Program-made: the position numbers and the translations under genes | Part shown: piece by piece, positions 4,234-6,251 of the stretch | Position numbering within the stretch: the first letter of the stretch is position 1 | How the letters are laid out: each line of letters begins with the position of its first letter | From: Frankiaceae bacterium | Lineage (GTDB): Bacteria; Actinomycetota; Actinomycetes; JAFAQI01 | Length of the DNA stretch: 6,251 nucleotides | Assembly: GCA_030840545.1 (NCBI GenBank) | Contig: JAVEEH010000152.1 | Location: 1-6,251 of the forward strand | Direction: 5' to 3' | Notes under the pieces: model-generated | The model's input: the letters and a program-made list of their open reading frames with translations, nothing else | Databases searched by the model: none | Told to the model about the DNA's origin: nothing

Positions 4234-6251
4234 CTAGGCACGAGGCTTCTCTCTCAGCTCGAAGGTCTCGATGACGTCGTCGACAGCGATGTCGTTGTAG
4301 TTGCCGAGCGACACACCGCACTCGAAGCCTTCACGCACCTCGGTGACGTCGTCCTTGAACCGCCGCAACCCTGAGATGGTCAGGTTGTCCGCGACAACGA
4401 CACCGTCGCGCACCAGCCGCCCCTTCGAGTTACGGACGATCGTGCCCGACCGCACGATGCATCCGGCGATGTTGCCGACCTTGCTGGATCGGAACACCTC
4501 GCGGATCTCGGCGGTGCCGAGCTGCACCTCTTCGAACTCCGGCTTGAGCATCCCGCGAAGAGCGCTCTCCACGTCCTCGATCGCAGCGTAGATGACCGAG
4601 TAGTAACGGACGTCGACCTTCTCGCGCTCGGCGAGCTCACGTGCCTTGCCCTCGGGTCGGACGTTGAAGCCGATGATGACCGCGTCCGAGGCCTTGGCAA
4701 GGTTGATGTCGTTCTCGGTGATCGCGCCGACACCCCGGCCGATGATGCGCAGGCCGACCTCGCCCTCTTCGCCGACAGCGATCTGCAGCAACGCGTCCTC
4801 GAGGGCTTCCACGGAACCGGAGACGTCACCCTTGAGGATGAGGTTGAGCTGGTCGATCTGACCCTCTTGGATGCGACGCAGCGCGTCCTCGAGCGTCATG
4901 CGGCCGCGGCCCTTGGCCAGCTCGGCGAACCGCTCGCGAGCCTGTCGCTGGTCGGCGATCTGGCGTGCCATGCGGTCTTCCGGCACGACCATGAAGTTGT
5001 CGCCCGCGCCCGGCACGCTGGTCAGGCCGAGCACCTGCACCGGTCGCGACGGGGTCGCGTCGTCGACGGTGTCGCCGTTCTCGTCGAGCATTGCGCGGAC
5101 CCGGCCGAACGCGTCGCCGGCGACGATCGAGTCACCGATGTGCAGCGTTCCGCGCTGGACCAGCACCGTTGCGACAGGGCCCCGGCCACGGTCGAGATGT
5201 GCCTCGATCGCGACACCTTCGGCCGGTCGCTTCGGGTTGGCCCGCAGGTCCAGCGCCGCATCGGCGGTCAGCACGACCGACTCGAGCAGCTGCGGGATGC
5301 CCGCGAGAGTGACGGCGGACACGTCGACGAAGATCGTCTCGCCGCCGTACTCCTCGGCGACGAGGCCGTACTCGGTCAGCTGACCCCGCACCTTGGCCGG
5401 GTCGGCGCCTTCCTTGTCGACCTTGTTGACCGCGACGACGACCGGCACGTTGGCGGCCTGTGCGTGGTTGAGCGCCTCGATCGTCTGCGGCATCACGCCG
5501 TCGTCCGCAGCGACGACGAGGATCGCGATGTCGGTCACCTGCGCACCACGGGCACGCATGGCGGTGAACGCCTCGTGACCGGGTGTGTCGATGAAGGTGA
5601 TGGTGCGGTCCTTGTCCTCGACCGTTGTGTGCACCTGGTAGGCGCCGATGTGCTGAGTGATGCCACCGGCCTCGCGCGACTGCACGTTGGCCGACCGGAT
5701 GGCGTCGAGCAGCTTGGTCTTGCCGTGGTCGACGTGCCCCATCACCGTCACGACCGGCGGCCGTGCAACCAGGTCGTCCTCGTCCTCGTCGGCGTCGAAC
5801 TCGAGGTCGAAGCGCGCCAGGATCTCGGCGTCCTCCTCTTCGGGGGTGACGATCTTGACGTCCCAGCCGAGCTCGGTGCCGAGCAGCTGCAACGTCTCCT
5901 CAGGAGCGGACTGGGTCGCCGTCACCAGCTCGCCCATCTGCGTGAAGACGATCTGCACGAGCGAGCCGGCGTTGGCGTTGATGCGGTCAGCGAAGTCGGC
6001 CAGCGAGGAGCCACGCGGGAGCCGGACGACCTGCCCGTTTCCGCGGGGTGCCTGCACACCGCCGATGGTCGGCGCCTGCATGTTGTCGAACTCTTGACGC
6101 CGCTGCTTCTTGGACTTCCGGCCGCGCGTGGGGCGGCCACCGCCACCCCGACCGAACGCGCCGGCTGTGCCGCCACCGCGGGCGCGCCCACCGGGGCCAC
6201 CCCCACCGGGACCACCGGGGCGACCGGCGAAGCCGCCGCCGCCACCCGGAC
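4234..6251 (-). CDS. infB: Translation initiation factor IF-2, N terminus outside the window
   Basis: This GTPase brings initiator fMet-tRNA to the 30S subunit and promotes subunit joining. The window holds 671 codons plus a stop. The true start is upstream, because the family in actinobacteria has a further few hundred N-terminal residues. The first 43 visible residues contain 24 glycines with Arg and Pro, a typical actinobacterial flexible linker. The basic segment RGRKSKKQRRQEFDNMQAP then leads into the conserved N2 region. The G domain is complete: GHVDHGKT (5716-5739), GGITQHIGAY (5638-5667), DTPGH (5575-5589) and NKVD (5416-5427). After it come domain II, the SGSVEALEDAL linker region, domain III and the C-terminal fMet-tRNA-binding barrel ending in ECGVSLGNYNDIAVDDVIETF. 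The ATG at 6079-6081 is an internal Met, since the frame stays open and recognisable up to 6251. It is the first gene of the run that continues with DUF503. Confidence 0.98.
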   Translation of the reverse strand, partial: PGGGGGFAGRPGGPGGGGPGGRARGGGTAGAFGRGGGGRPTRGRKSKKQRRQEFDNMQAPTIGGVQAPRGNGQVVRLPRGSSLADFADRINANAGSLVQIVFTQMGELVTATQSAPEETLQLLGTELGWDVKIVTPEEEDAEILARFDLEFDADEDEDDLVARPPVVTVMGHVDHGKTKLLDAIRSANVQSREAGGITQHIGAYQVHTTVEDKDRTITFIDTPGHEAFTAMRARGAQVTDIAILVVAADDGVMPQTIEALNHAQAANVPVVVAVNKVDKEGADPAKVRGQLTEYGLVAEEYGGETIFVDVSAVTLAGIPQLLESVVLTADAALDLRANPKRPAEGVAIEAHLDRGRGPVATVLVQRGTLHIGDSIVAGDAFGRVRAMLDENGDTVDDATPSRPVQVLGLTSVPGAGDNFMVVPEDRMARQIADQRQARERFAELAKGRGRMTLEDALRRIQEGQIDQLNLILKGDVSGSVEALEDALLQIAVGEEGEVGLRIIGRGVGAITENDINLAKASDAVIIGFNVRPEGKARELAEREKVDVRYYSVIYAAIEDVESALRGMLKPEFEEVQLGTAEIREVFRSSKVGNIAGCIVRSGTIVRNSKGRLVRDGVVVADNLTISGLRRFKDDVTEVREGFECGVSLGNYNDIAVDDVIETFELREKPRA

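Noticed and set aside
6121..6251. Gly-rich low-complexity stretch as a possible separate repeat protein or sequencing artefact.
   Set aside because: It is in frame with IF-2, leads directly into the conserved basic segment, and such Gly/Arg linkers are normal in actinobacterial IF-2.

Overview
The window is high-GC DNA with an actinobacterial gene order, and every gene I can support lies on the minus strand. In transcription order, from high to low coordinates, they are infB (5' end outside the window), a DUF503/YlxP gene, rbfA, a DHH-family nrnA-type phosphoesterase, truB, a DUF4097 gene, a PadR-family regulator gene, and the first codons of ribF, which runs off at position 1. The basis for calling an actinomycete is the very high G/C at third codon positions, the long Gly/Arg-rich linker before the conserved part of IF-2, the frequent GTG starts, and the order infB-DUF503-rbfA-nrnA-truB-ribF. 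I cannot name a genus.

Region 1561-6251 is a translation and RNA-maturation operon. IF-2 (initiation), RbfA (30S maturation) and TruB (tRNA Psi55) are interleaved with YlxP and a nano-RNA/pAp phosphatase. Junctions are tight: 15 bp between infB and DUF503, 29 bp between DUF503 and rbfA, then two 4-bp GTGA overlaps (rbfA/nrnA and nrnA/truB). This suggests one transcript with translational coupling. The nrnA/truB junction lies inside a four-copy hexamer repeat.

Region 65-1560 holds a two-gene cassette, DUF4097 followed by padR with an ATGA overlap. It sits between truB and ribF, which are often adjacent in related genomes. It has its own 91-bp upstream gap, the only sizeable non-coding stretch here. 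That gap carries a perfect 12-bp inverted repeat enclosing two imperfectly matching palindromes, good candidates for PadR autoregulatory operators. Because ribF starts only about 20 bp after padR, the essential FMN/FAD synthesis gene may be read from this regulated promoter.

No mobile element, tRNA, rRNA or CRISPR array was seen, and no convincing intrinsic terminator. The core is ordinary housekeeping sequence. The points worth a second look are the regulator cassette, its operator region and the repeat-encoded stop/start junction.
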